From Rotaria macrura (Eukaryota > Rotifera > Eurotatoria > Philodinida > Philodinidae): DNA of 64,000 nt. The stretch lies in contig OENT01000694.1 in assembly GCA_900239685.1 (NCBI GenBank), positions 1 through 64,000 on the forward strand, in the 5' to 3' direction. Shown in pieces: positions 1 to 10,687 of the stretch. The translations under genes were made by a program, and so were the position numbers. The first letter of the stretch is position 1, and the number at the start of each line of letters is the position of its first letter. The notes beneath the pieces are model-generated. The model had not been told where the DNA came from. It saw only the letters and a program-made list of their open reading frames with translations, and searched no databases.

Positions 1-744
1 AAACCCTTCTAGGGTTTACTATTAAAAAAATTAAGGGCAAGCGTTGATTATTCTGCGGATTTTTTTTTCAGTGTAGAAGCCATTATCTTGTGTCCTTTCT
101 AAAAACTTCCTGGTTTTGCTGCTGAAAGAGAGATATTTATTTTGAATGAGTGCAGATAAAATAAATAAAAAATCTGATTTAAATATTAACGGCATTCCAT
201 TTGTATTCTAGCAGCCATGATCATGTTTGTACTCCTTTTCAACTAGCGATTTTCTCCATTAATTTTTACTACTCTTGCTAAAACAATTGGTATTCTAGTG
301 TAAACGTATCTATCGGATTTCAAACAGTTGCAATCTAAGTACAGGAAAATGTAATCGACTTAACGGTAGACAGAAGAAACATCAACAATTCAGGGTTAAA
401 ATAAGGTTAATGAAGCGAATGAATCGATTCGTCTGAATCGAGTGAAATAGGATCTGGATCGATCTTTGACAAATGGAATAGGATTGAAACGATTGGGTAT
501 CGAACAAGAAAGTCGAATTTAGATTCAGGAAATCAGATAACAATGATTTGACTGGTTATTTCGGAAACTTGAGCGAACCTATACAAACTCATACTTCAAG
601 AACTAGATCGAATTGATATTTTCCAAAATCATATTGCACTCAATTCAATGCTGGTTTCGATATCTACTCCGAAAGGCATCGTTTCTCGATGTCACAAACT
701 TAATTGAGTTCAATAGATACATCAATTTTTAAATCTAAATAAAA
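1..744. other. No gene recognised
   Basis: AT-rich sequence with stops in all frames and no convincing exon. Degenerate short words such as GAATCGA, ATCGATT and TCGAAT recur between about 415 and 700, a weaker form of the word-repeat texture seen in the island that follows. Confidence 0.6.
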
Positions 745-779
745 CTAAGTTTTATATATAGATGCCGAACACCCGATCG

Positions 780-1150
780 AGGTGAATCGAACTAACCCAG
801 GTCGTTTGTTCCGGAGCCCGGATCCGGTCGGAACCCACAGGAAACGGGATATTTTCCGGCTTCTTCCTGCCGATTCCGTTGTATTTCCGGCCGTTTCCGG
901 CCGGAAAAACCACCGGAACATGGAAGCAGTATTCCGGCCGGAAATATCCGTACCCGGAACCTGGATATTCCCGCGACTTCCGAAAACCGGAAATTTCAAG
1001 GAAATACCTCGGATAAGCCAGGAACCTACCGGAACTATGGCAAGTTCCGCCAGGATCCAATCGGAAAAGACAATAATACGATGAAGCAGAATCTGAAAAC
1101 AGTCGGAATCCCCCGTATTCCGACCAAATTATTTCTGCTTTGGAAATCAG
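780..1150. repeat. GC-rich word-repeat island, CCGGAAA family, copy 1
   Basis: The block is abruptly GC-rich and built from recurring words (CCGGAA, TTCCGG, CCGGCCGGAAA, ACCGGAA) on both strands, so it can fold back on itself. Its last part (about 1084-1140) is a hairpin around GTCGGAAT/ATTCCGAC with matching AAGCAGAAT/ATTTCTGCTT flanks. The 20-mer ACATGGAAGCAGTATTCCGG at 918-937 recurs exactly at 5863-5882 in the second island of this family. ACCCAGGTCG near its left edge (795-804) resembles the terminal motif of the element at 62814-63148. Open frames here are low-complexity by-products. Confidence 0.8.
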
Positions 1151-1184
1151 ACCTCCCTTGAAAAACAATTACATCGAATACTAA

Positions 1185-1445
1185 ATTCTCAATTATATCA
1201 TTCCTAGATACCCAAATCATCGTTTTACAAAAAAAGACCTTTAAAGGTCTTTTTGGGATTTTTTTTCTAAATCCTTCATTTTAAGGATTTTTTCAGATTT
1301 TTTTCGTGGAATCGATAGAAAATCAAATTCTAAGACTTTCCGGCGGAAGAAATTCTCATTTATATCATTCGTAGATACCCAAATCATCGTTTTACAAAAA
1401 AAAGACCTTTAAAGGTCTTTTTTGGGATTTTTTTCTAAATCTTTT
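1185..1445. repeat. Tandem pair of a ~90-base unit with a perfect hairpin
   Basis: Two near-identical units (about 1187-1275 and 1354-1442) each read TATCATTC-TAGATACCCAAATCATCG-TTTTACAAAAAAA and then the palindrome AGACCTTTAAAGGTCT followed by a T-rich run. Spacing is about 167 bases. Confidence 0.8.
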
Positions 1446-1929
1446 AATTTAAGGACAATGTCCATGACATCCATATTTTAGCATATTTTCATGGGCTCGC
1501 GTAAAAATTTTACATGTGTTACTTAGTGTGATATTGTTTTCAGTGCATTAATATGCATTCCAAATTTCTTCGAGAAAAATTTGAAAGGGTAAGTTATTTA
1601 GAGATTTTAGAAGCGTCACTCACCTTGATTGAAGACTCAGGAAAGTCTCAAAACGCTGGTGTTTAACATGTGTGCTGTTCTTACACATATCGTTTTCGGT
1701 TTGCCAAAGTCTAAAAATCTGATTTTTAAGTCTTCGGACTTAAAATTCCCATTTTTGTGACAAAAACGATTTTGGAAAGAAATGTATAATGTTTTACTAG
1801 AATGGTTTTCGTTCCCAGAGTTTTCTGCTGTTGTTTTAGGCTTGTTAAAAAAGAAGTAAAAGCTGGCTTCGAAATACAGAGAGCTTTGTTTAGTAAGTCT
1901 GAGTATTTAGCACTGTTTGGGAAACAACC

Positions 1930-2165
1930 AGATGAGTTTTCATGAGCTTAGCGGAAACGGTCAGATCCGAGCCGTGTTCTCTCCGGATGGGAAAATAGCT
2001 TTTTCCGTTACCGGTATCCGGTCCGGAAACGGTCGGATCTGGACAAGAGATGCCAACAGGCCACTTTTTTCCGGACTGGCCTGGTCTGGTATAGTCTGAC
2101 TCAGCCTCGGGGTCAGAGCACTGTGGACTGCCTGGCTTCTTGGGCTGGCCTGGCCTGCAGGCCAA
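1930..2165. repeat. GC-rich word island, GGCCTGG family, left member
   Basis: It starts with CGGAAACGGTC/CCGGATCC-type words shared with the 780-1150 island and ends in GGCCTGGCC/CTGGCCTGG words. With the island at 2940-3095 it brackets about 0.8 kb that includes a possible terminal exon at 2498-2833. No clear terminal inverted repeat or target duplication could be seen at the outer edges. Confidence 0.65.
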
Positions 2166-2497
2166 ACCGGGCCAAGTGATATTGCTGATTTTTCAAATTG
2201 ATGTATAATTTCAGTTTCAATAATTTAAATTATTTTCATAAAGATAACAAATAACCAGTTCTTACACAAAATAGGAAATTAAAGCAAAGAGACTATCATC
2301 ATAAATATTTTTCATAAGAGAAAAACTTGAATTATTGAGATTTTTTCATAATATCATCAGTTTTTCACATAGTCGAAAGATATTTTAACACAATAATAAA
2401 AACAATATATGCTTATAGGAACGCGATCAACAGTTAAAAGAATACATATAAGTAAACGTAAAGAATAAGAACGAACGATAATGACAAGAAAGAACAT

Positions 2498-2833
2498 TCA
2501 CATTTGCCTATCCAATTTAGCAATACTACGAATACAAATCACGTTATCCAGTTGTTCAGGATCTAAACAAGTTCTTCTANATCGATAAATATCGGCTGAG
2601 TTCATCAGATTGATTTATCGGTAATGAATATTCAATACTTCTAGTATCATAATCATCATCCCATTCATCATTATATGTATTTGCATCATCTTTAAAATCA
2701 TCTAGAATAGATGAATGCTCGGGCTTGAGGAGTTTATTCTTTTGTATTTCATTATTGTTCTTCTGTTCTTTTTGAATCAATTTCAATTGTCCTCGTACAT
2801 AATTATGACACTCAATTCGTGCACTATTGTGGT
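2498..2833 (-). pseudogene. Possible terminal exon of an acidic protein, interrupted at an N
   Basis: On the minus strand an acceptor (TTTTTAG before 2833) opens a frame of about 80 residues. It has a basic or amide-rich start (QKEQKNNNEIQKNK) and an acidic middle (DDFKDDANTYNDEWDDDYD), ending at RYLS beside the ambiguous base N at 2580. In that frame a stop follows at once. Shifting by one base across the N continues as RRTCLDPEQLDNVICIRS to a stop at 2498-2500, so the N probably hides an indel. No family was recognised; DELSRYL loosely recalls the C-terminal region of hAT transposases, but the usual W-W hallmark is absent. It lies between the two GGCCTGG islands, so it may be cargo or a relic of a mobile element. 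Confidence 0.35.
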
Positions 2834-2939
2834 CTAAAAATATCCACCAATCATAAATAACGAATTAAAAGGTGAACAAAATCATTCGTTTGTGGTGCCA
2901 TCTAATGTTTCAAGATGGTTACTGAAGAAATCAATATAA

Positions 2940-3095
2940 TTTCTCAGCCAGGCCAAAGTTTTTGGCCTGGCCTGGCCTGGACCAGGCTGGATATATTGGC
3001 TGGGCGGATCAGGCCAGGACAAATTTTCAAAATTCAGCCTGGACAGGTGGCCTGGCCTGGTAGGCCACCAGGCGCCAGGCCAGGCCGGCAGCTCT
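2940..3095. repeat. GC-rich word island, GGCCTGG family, right member
   Basis: Dense repetition of GGCCTGG, CCAGGCC, CAGGCCAGG and AGCCTGGA on both strands, sharply different from the AT-rich flanks. It shares vocabulary with the end of the 1930-2165 island. Confidence 0.75.
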
Positions 3096-5015
3096 CAAGT
3101 GTACATCCATGGGGTGTGCACTTAGACGAAACAAAGAAAATTCTTTGTTTATACACTTTGCATCATTGTTCCACTCGGAACGAGGCTATTAACAAATAGC
3201 GGAGTGATAGAACAATTATTTATGAAAGCTAGCAATAATGATAAGATGAAAATCTCTATACATTAACTTCAAAAATTGAGAAAAGATGATTGTGATATTT
3301 ATTTGTTCTCACATAAATTGTCTTATGTTCATTGTCGTTCAAGTAATTATTTGAATTTATATTGATTATTATTGATATGGTCTCATTCGATTAAAAAATT
3401 GAACATTATGCGAGAAGAACCACTTGAAAGTGACTCTGTTGATCAACAAAAACATTTAAAGTAATCAAACATTGATTTCTATAAGATTAAAATTAAAGAG
3501 CATGGCATTGAGGTTAACTTAATTCAAGAGAAAAAAATATATTTATTAGTTCTACGATAAAGATAACAAGAAGTTTATAACTGATTCCAGTGGTAATAGA
3601 AAAAGTTTCTCCATACTTTTCAAAAGTTTTTTTTTCATGTATATACTTAGATTATTTTAATCTGCAATTGGATGAAAAACGTCCAAAGGTACATGAAAAT
3701 CGTATAAACTACTAAAAATTACAACCATGATCCCATGTTCTCGCACGCGACAAAAATTTGGTAACTAATACCGATATATCTCACGATTATCGTGAGATAA
3801 AACGCAATTTATCGTGAATTTTTCTCCATATTTCTAGTAGCTCCAATCTTGATTTAAGTGAATTGATTGTTAGCGGTGATTCATCCTCAGTTCTTCTCCT
3901 CGATATCCAGTCATTTCTCGCTCTTTGTTATTCTTCTCTTTCTCTCCTTTCTTTTTGAATATATGTCCGCATGATTTATGCTAACTTTTACTCTTTGAAC
4001 ATAGAAAATAAACAAGTCGTTCGCCGAGACGAGCTAACACTTATACTTTATTGAAAAAAAGAGAAATAGATACTAAATTAATTGAAGTAAGCATAGAAAA
4101 AACTAATACATTACACAAGTAGTTATTGAGAAAACAACGGAAAATGGATGATAGTTCAACGTTACAGATTGACATTCTCGATTGACTATTTCTTTGGAAA
4201 CACATCTAGAACATAGAGGCGACGTAAATCTTAAGTGGAACGTAGAAGCATACAGTAATAAAGAAGAAAGATCTCGTTATAAAAGTTCAGTTCAGTTCGA
4301 TTTTTATTCGAAATCATCGAATATGTTGCATGCCACTTTAGTGACATCCATATGACAAATAGAACCATTTTTTGGCTCAAATCTGTCCATGAATATTGAA
4401 AGATTCTGTGTTAAACATATTTCAATCTCGGTTTCACACATTTAGAGTATTTCCATAATTAATTGAGAATCTACCATCGTTTAATAGTTCCGATTTAAAT
4501 TCGATTTTGAAAATATCGTTTCTACTGCTATAACCACGATTAATTTGATCTAATCACTAATTTCTGCTTCAGAAATGGGTAATTACTGTATTACTCCGAC
4601 GTTTTTAGAAATCGAGAAAATCGTCATACGGTTGTCAGGACCTGGGATAAATGTCATTAGTAAGAAAACTAGTCATATCATTACATCAAAGTAAATTTTA
4701 CTGTATTTTTGTAGGTAAAGAGGAACGTCACCAACGGCTCACTTTATCACAGTAGAATTAAAAGAGCTGCAAACTGATCACGTAAGTCAGAAACTTTTAT
4801 TTTACATCCAATATTGCAATATTGGATATCAGAATTAATGATCTTGTTTGAATGAAAATCTCCGAATATGCTATGCAAATACATAAAAAGATGACCTGTC
4901 TGATTTTTGACTTTAAGATATTTACAGCCATCAACACAAGCATCATCACCGCTAATTATTCGACAACAACAACAAAAAATAAACAATAGATATTCTAATG
5001 ATCTTCATCGAGAAA
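3096..5015. other. No gene recognised; small palindromes
   Basis: Stops in every frame. It contains the palindromes ATCTCACGATTATCGTGAGAT (about 3778-3799) and ATCCAATATTGCAATATTGGAT (4806-4827). No exon with supported splice sites was found. Confidence 0.55.
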
Positions 5016-5100
5016 CTATTACCCATTTCAAAAAAGAAGGCGGGTGGATACAGCTATAATAGCTGTATCCATCCGCCTTCTTTTCTGAAATGGATAATAG
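5016..5100. repeat. 85-base near-perfect hairpin
   Basis: The arms CTATTACCCATTTCA... and ...TGAAATGGATAATAG pair across a centre at GCTATAATAGC, with only a few mismatches over about 42 bases per arm. The structure suggests a small foldback element or MITE. A short open frame spans it but is an artefact of the palindrome. Confidence 0.8.
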
Positions 5101-5779
5101 TAAGATTTCCATTAACATTATCCTGTAAATTTGAAACTAAAATTAAATGCAATTTAATTTTAACTGGATTCCGAGATATGACGCAAACTACAAACATCCA
5201 TGATCCCAATATGAAATCTAAATTTTCGGCAAAAGCCGAATAATTGTTTGCTATTTAAAACACTCAAATTTTGCTAGAACAGTCTTGTTTTTTGTCTCGA
5301 TAAATTGAAAATGTTCCACCTCCATCGATCAACTTATAATCACAGTCAAAATGAAATAGAAAACCAGCCATTGCTAAATCTATTGCTGCGAGAACTCGAT
5401 CAATACTTATCAACAGCTTTCTAACGAACTATATCGATTGATTGTTTTATTATCGATATGATTCATTATTCATTTCTCTTTCGAAATCTTGTTCCCCATG
5501 CAGTTGTAACACAAAAAACGAATACCTGAATAGTCGTTCAGGATTTTTCTATTGTGTGGTCAAATCATTTTTTTCTCTACACAAGTGACCATTTCTATCA
5601 AATCAGGAACGTTTAGAGAGTTTGTTGAGCGCATCAAGAGACACAATAGCCAAGTGAATTTTTTTTCTTAAAATGAGCTTTATTCGATTTTCTGGGCAAT
5701 GTTAAGTATAACATTTTCTACGGAGTCTCTGAAGTGTTGAACATAAGGAGAAGATAAATCGTTTTTGAAGTACCCCACG

Positions 5780-6012
5780 ATTTTGATTTCGGCCTCCGGG
5801 TCCCACAGGAAGGATGCGAGAAACTCACCGGCTCCTGCAGGAAAACACCGGAAATCGCTGGCACATGGAAGCAGTATTCCGGTCAGAAACTGCTTGGATT
5901 TTTTCAGGTGGATTCCTACCAACTTCCTGTGCTTTCCGGCAGGAACTGACCGGAAATCACCGGAATGTCTCGGAACCGACCATTTTCCATGTCGGAATGT
6001 TGGACCTGGTAC
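5780..6012. repeat. GC-rich word-repeat island, CCGGAAA family, copy 2
   Basis: Shares CCCACAGGAA, ACCGGAAAT and the exact 20-mer at 5863-5882 with the island at 780-1150, in the same orientation. Edges read AGTACC on the left and GGTACT on the right, a possible short inverted terminus. Open frames on both strands follow the word repeats and are not taken as genes. Confidence 0.75.
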
Positions 6013-8227
6013 TGTCAAAAGCTCTCAGGAGTCAATATATAAGTTCATCGAGAATAAAAATAACATTATCAAATTTCAAGTTTCAATCTAAGAATGTTCA
6101 TTCAATGGCGCATAGCGGGAATTCTCTGACTAAAAATTGTAGAAGTATAAACTTCATACTAACGTTGAAGCCCTATGCTATAAGGCTTTCGAAGAACCAA
6201 CTATTTTCAGTTTTTTGAAAAGCTACCCATGGTGAAGTTGTTGTAAAGATACATATTGATAGAAAAATCTGAGAACCTTTTCCCATCCCTTAGCTAAGTA
6301 TAATGCAGTTGCAAAAGGATTTCCCTAACTAGTATTACTCTTTATTTTTTAGCTTCGTCATCATTATGGGTGTTCATTATCGAATGCTCAATAAATGTAT
6401 TGATCGGCATGATTGCCAACGTCATCATCGGACATATTTTAGGTCAAGTAACAACAATAAAAATGTATGAAGTGTCTTTTTATTGTTGTTTTTTTATTTT
6501 GCTGCTTTTTTTTTTAAAAAACATTAAAGTATTTTAAGATCAAAAATTTAATAGTAAATAGAGTGAGGATAAGAAAGCAACTGATGGTACGAGTATCTCG
6601 ACAATATTTATACTACTTCGGCTATATCACTGCTCTTTCTCTTTTTCACTTTTTGTTGCCACTTATATCTCTTTTTACTTTCTCGTCTATATGAAAATCT
6701 ATCGAGTTTAAACACGTTTCGGATGCGTTGAAACATCTAATGCATTCGGACGCGTACTAGAGTCTGACGCATCCAGGCTGATTTTCTACAAGATATGTGC
6801 TTGAAGAAATTTACCAAAAAAAAAAGAAAAAATCGTGTTGTGATAGATTAATGCTGTGAAACTATTACAGCCACGTAACGGCTAGCTATTTCCTAAAGAC
6901 ACCGTACAGAACAAGTGATTTGACTTGGGATCAGTGCAACGATGAAGATTAGAACAGAAGAACGTATAATCAATTGAAAAATAACTTCATCTGAGTCATA
7001 TTATAGTTCCTTAGACTGGTATTATTGATGACGATATCTTTGCAATTCTATCTAAGGGAACTTATTACGAGACTAACTACAGTCGATTATGAAGTAACAT
7101 ATGGCACAATTGCCAATGATTGGAATTCAGTTGAGTTTGGAACGCATGTTAATAGTATGAGTTACACGATAATTAACTTTTGTATAGTATTGCTTTGAAC
7201 CTTTGAAATTTTAGCAATTCTAATTGATTTGTCGAACTTTTATGATTTATTTGGCATTATTTTTATAGATAATTTTCACTTTTAATCATTCTTATTTATT
7301 GACTATTAGAATTTGATTCATCTCCTTATAATTAATAACATTCTATAATGTCTGTCTATTCTTTATAACATATATTACTTATCTTTTTTCGTGTCAATCT
7401 ACTGTAAAAAAACGGGCATTGTCAATTCTAAATTATAGTCCAATACTGATAAACTTTCTCACAAGAGGGGAAAAAAATCAGTTTCTATTCTCAATAGCAT
7501 AAATCATGGAATGCTCCACATGCCCCGGGCTCAGATATAGAAACTTCACTTATACAAGGAGAACGATGAGTAACATTTAGTTTGTCAAGAAAATAGTGAT
7601 GTGCAAATATTTTTTATCGTCCAAGAAGTAATAGTACATATAAATTTGATAATAAGACACAAAAAGTTTCTTTTTAATCTGTTGGAATAACTTTTAAATG
7701 AACATACACAACCTAGTAATATCAATCTCAACTGCACCATATAGATAATGATGAGCCTTTTAAAGTTGCTCTAAGATTCTTGAAGAGTAATCACATGAAT
7801 CCTTGACTTGATTGTCGCCTGGTGCTCATAAGATCTCATCTTACGTTGTATGATGTTTCGTAGTTTTAGTTGTTATAAATACGCGCGATGCTATATGAGA
7901 ATGACAAGAATCAACGATAGTTGATGAGCATGTAAGACAAATAAAAGAACTTTCCGATGCTCATATTTCTTCAGTGACTTGATCAAGTTATAGAGAACAG
8001 AGGTATGAGAACAATTTTGGGCATTTATTTAATCACTGTAGAAAAAAAAGCAGGAAAAAAATAATAGCAAAAAAAAAACAAATTTTAACAATCTATCTAC
8101 GACTAGACCATTATAAAGAATAAGATTATGAATAATAAAACTGATGTTGACAATTTAAAAGATCGATTTGTAATTCCATTTGTTTGAATATCACGTTTAG
8201 CTATAAATATATTTGTAGAAAAAAATA
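6013..8227. other. No gene recognised
   Basis: AT-rich non-coding sequence. A hydrophobic open stretch at about 6352-6452 with acceptor- and donor-like ends was examined but could not be joined to other exons. Its last part is probably the 3' flank of the Ig-domain gene. Confidence 0.5.
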
Positions 8228-10687
8228 TTAACTGATGTGTGTGTGTTGTCTTTGTAAGAAAAACATACATGATTCATTTTGATTATCATTCAGAAACGTC
8301 GACGGTGGAGATGAATTAATACTCATAGACGACGACGTTAACGAAACACGACGTTCTGTCACTGATTTCATTTGCTTCGTTGGTCGAATTATTTCTACAA
8401 CATAAACGTATGAGATTAGTCAAGGCCTATTGTTAATAATCATGATGAAAAGAAAAACCTTTAAGAACGAATTCAGCATGATTAACACCTAATGAATTTC
8501 TTGCTCGGCATACATATGCTCCAAACAAAGATGCATTATTTAACTAAAAAAGTCAAATTAGTTTGTTGTTGTTGTTATTGTTCATTTTTATATTTTAATT
8601 TTACATAAATCGTTATTGTTAGTTGTCTACATGTTTGATTCATAACTATATCGAATCTTTCTTTGATTCCGTTAATGATGGGAAGTATTTGTTTCGGACG
8701 AAAAATATCAAACACTGTTGGCGACGGGATAGAACAAACTTGACATTTTATACTTGCTGAATCGTACAAACGAAAATGCAACAATTGAATTGGTAGTGTA
8801 ACAATTGGTTCATCTAAAGTTTTGTAACATAGGCATACAATTTTTCATAGAAGAAATAGAAGAGAGTAAAATTAAACTTACATTTAACATGAAGGAAAAA
8901 TTGCCGATTGACAGTACTTAAACTATTACTTGCTGAACAATCGACTCGACCAGAATCAAAACGTGAAATATTACGTAAGATAAGTGTACTTTCATTTTTA
9001 CCTTCAACTATAGAAATGAGATGTATGACCGGATATCGATAACTTTCTTTCCTTTTCTTTACATACCCATAGTCACTGTATCTAACTTTAATAGACCATT
9101 GACATACCAAATAATACTAGGCGTGGGATGGCCAGTTGCTGTACATGAGAATTGAGCATCATGACCTTCACGAACTGTCATACGCATATGTTCTGGTGAA
9201 TGAGAAACAATTCGTGGCGGGACTAAAAAATAGATACAATATGTGTCTCATGTGTAAAGATAAATCAATCGAGTTCATCAATAGACTAATAGGATGAACG
9301 TGATTTTTCAATGAATATATTTATTCATCGATCATATCAATCATTCATTTTCTTATGTTTATTATTATCGTCTCGAGAATACGTTGATAGTCTTTTCATT
9401 AAATGCTTGATTGAATAGTCATTTAAGAAGGTGTCGATGTCATACTTGAAAAGCAATTAGCCCAGGTGTGCGTGGTGTATAGTCAATGAACAACTGGTGT
9501 TATTTTCTGATAGTAAGTAATTCTTACTATCAACTTTATTTGACATCGGAAGAGAACTTGAACACAAATTGGTTGAATTGAAGAGAGAAGAAAAGGAAAA
9601 GAAGAAGTTCAATCGACAAATAAATCACGAATCCAATGATTGATGCACACAAATTAATTTTGTACGAATTCAATTCAATGTGATTTCCTTTTCATGTATT
9701 GCATTTGAAAATTTTCGAAATAATCGTCAATAGACGGATGTGACGATTCGAAAGATTCTTTCTTCATCATACGGAAATCGCACGTCTACAAAAGGTGTTA
9801 AGTGATTTCATAATATCAAATGTATATATGTCTAATGTGACTGACGACCCCCCATTGAACATAAGAAGAAGTAGTAGTAGGTAGGGGGAGGAACAATTCA
9901 AACAGACACACGCACACATATACATAAGCTCCATGTGTAAACGTATATAAGGCGGATTGTTTTCGTCTCTTCATTTATGTATGTCTATTGTACATATTAA
10001 CAACACTCGTGTTGAGAGAAGGTCAGTCAACATACACGCACCTCAGCAGTAGACGTATGTTTGCTTTGTCAAAATGAATCCAAGTGAGGATCAAAATAAA
10101 GACATGATCATATAAAAACACATATTATCGCGTAAACAATGACAAAAAGAACACACTTACTAAGTACATCAAGAAGAATTTCATTCAATGTAATATCACC
10201 ATGTATACAACGATATAATCCATGATCTTGCTCTTCAATATTTGCAATGCGTAAAATTCTCTCTTGACGATCTGCACTATTCGTTGATAAAATACTAAGA
10301 CGATGATCTCGTACGGTTATAACTGAATCAAGACTGACAATATCTGCTTGATCATCACGAATCCAGACGATCTACATACAGAAAACATAAAAAGGAAACT
10401 AAGACAAAGCATTCTCGCTGTGTGTGTGTGTTTGTCTATATTTATTCACTAGCTGTTCATAACTCATGATGTCATTATTTTTAATAAAACCTCCGGAAAG
10501 TTGTTCGCCTGCTTTTCTGATGTCCCCTTTCGGCATTTACCTTTGCACGATTTGTCGGTTCAATATTTTGACTATTGACTGAGCAGGTTAATTCAGCTGT
10601 ACTAGATATAGCCGCTTGAATTGTTTCTAATTGATAACTTGAATGAAATTGTTGAATTATAAGAATAATAATGACAATAGACAACAT
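8228..10687 (-). CDS. Secreted immunoglobulin-superfamily protein, lachesin/neurotrimin-like
   Basis: Three Ig domains behind a signal peptide (MLSIVIIILIIQQF). Exons, 5' to 3': 10541-10687, 10161-10371, a block 8882-9222, 8605-8821, 8459-8543, 8228-8394. Domain 1 has TAELTCSV, IVWIRDD and the DHGLYRCIH cysteine motif. Domain 2 opens with LIPPRIVSHSPE, has FSCTATGHPTPSIIWYVNG and closes with DSGRVDCSASNS. Domain 3 has IKCQVCSIPSP and FGAYVCRARNSLG. The PPxI linker, G-x-P-xP-xIxWY and DxGxYxC motifs are typical of lachesin/IgLON adhesion proteins of neural cell surfaces. Within the 8882-9222 block the frame shifts between WYVNGLLKLDTVTMG and YRYPVIHLIS: either a 20-base intron (9047-9066) or an indel. 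The C-terminus is hydrophilic, without the GPI tail or membrane segment expected of lachesins, so the product may be soluble or another 3' exon may exist. Confidence 0.8.

Noticed and set aside
745..1220. Several open frames on both strands across the first GC island
   Set aside because: They follow repeated GC-rich words, overlap in several frames and have no splice signals or domain-like composition.
5680..6218. Three overlapping open frames of 108-134 codons
   Set aside because: Created by the CCGGAAA word island; both strands are open at once and no domain is visible.
6352..6452. Hydrophobic exon-like stretch (LWVFIIECSINVLIGMI) with AG and GT borders on the plus strand
   Set aside because: No upstream start or downstream exon could be joined; it may be a chance frame.
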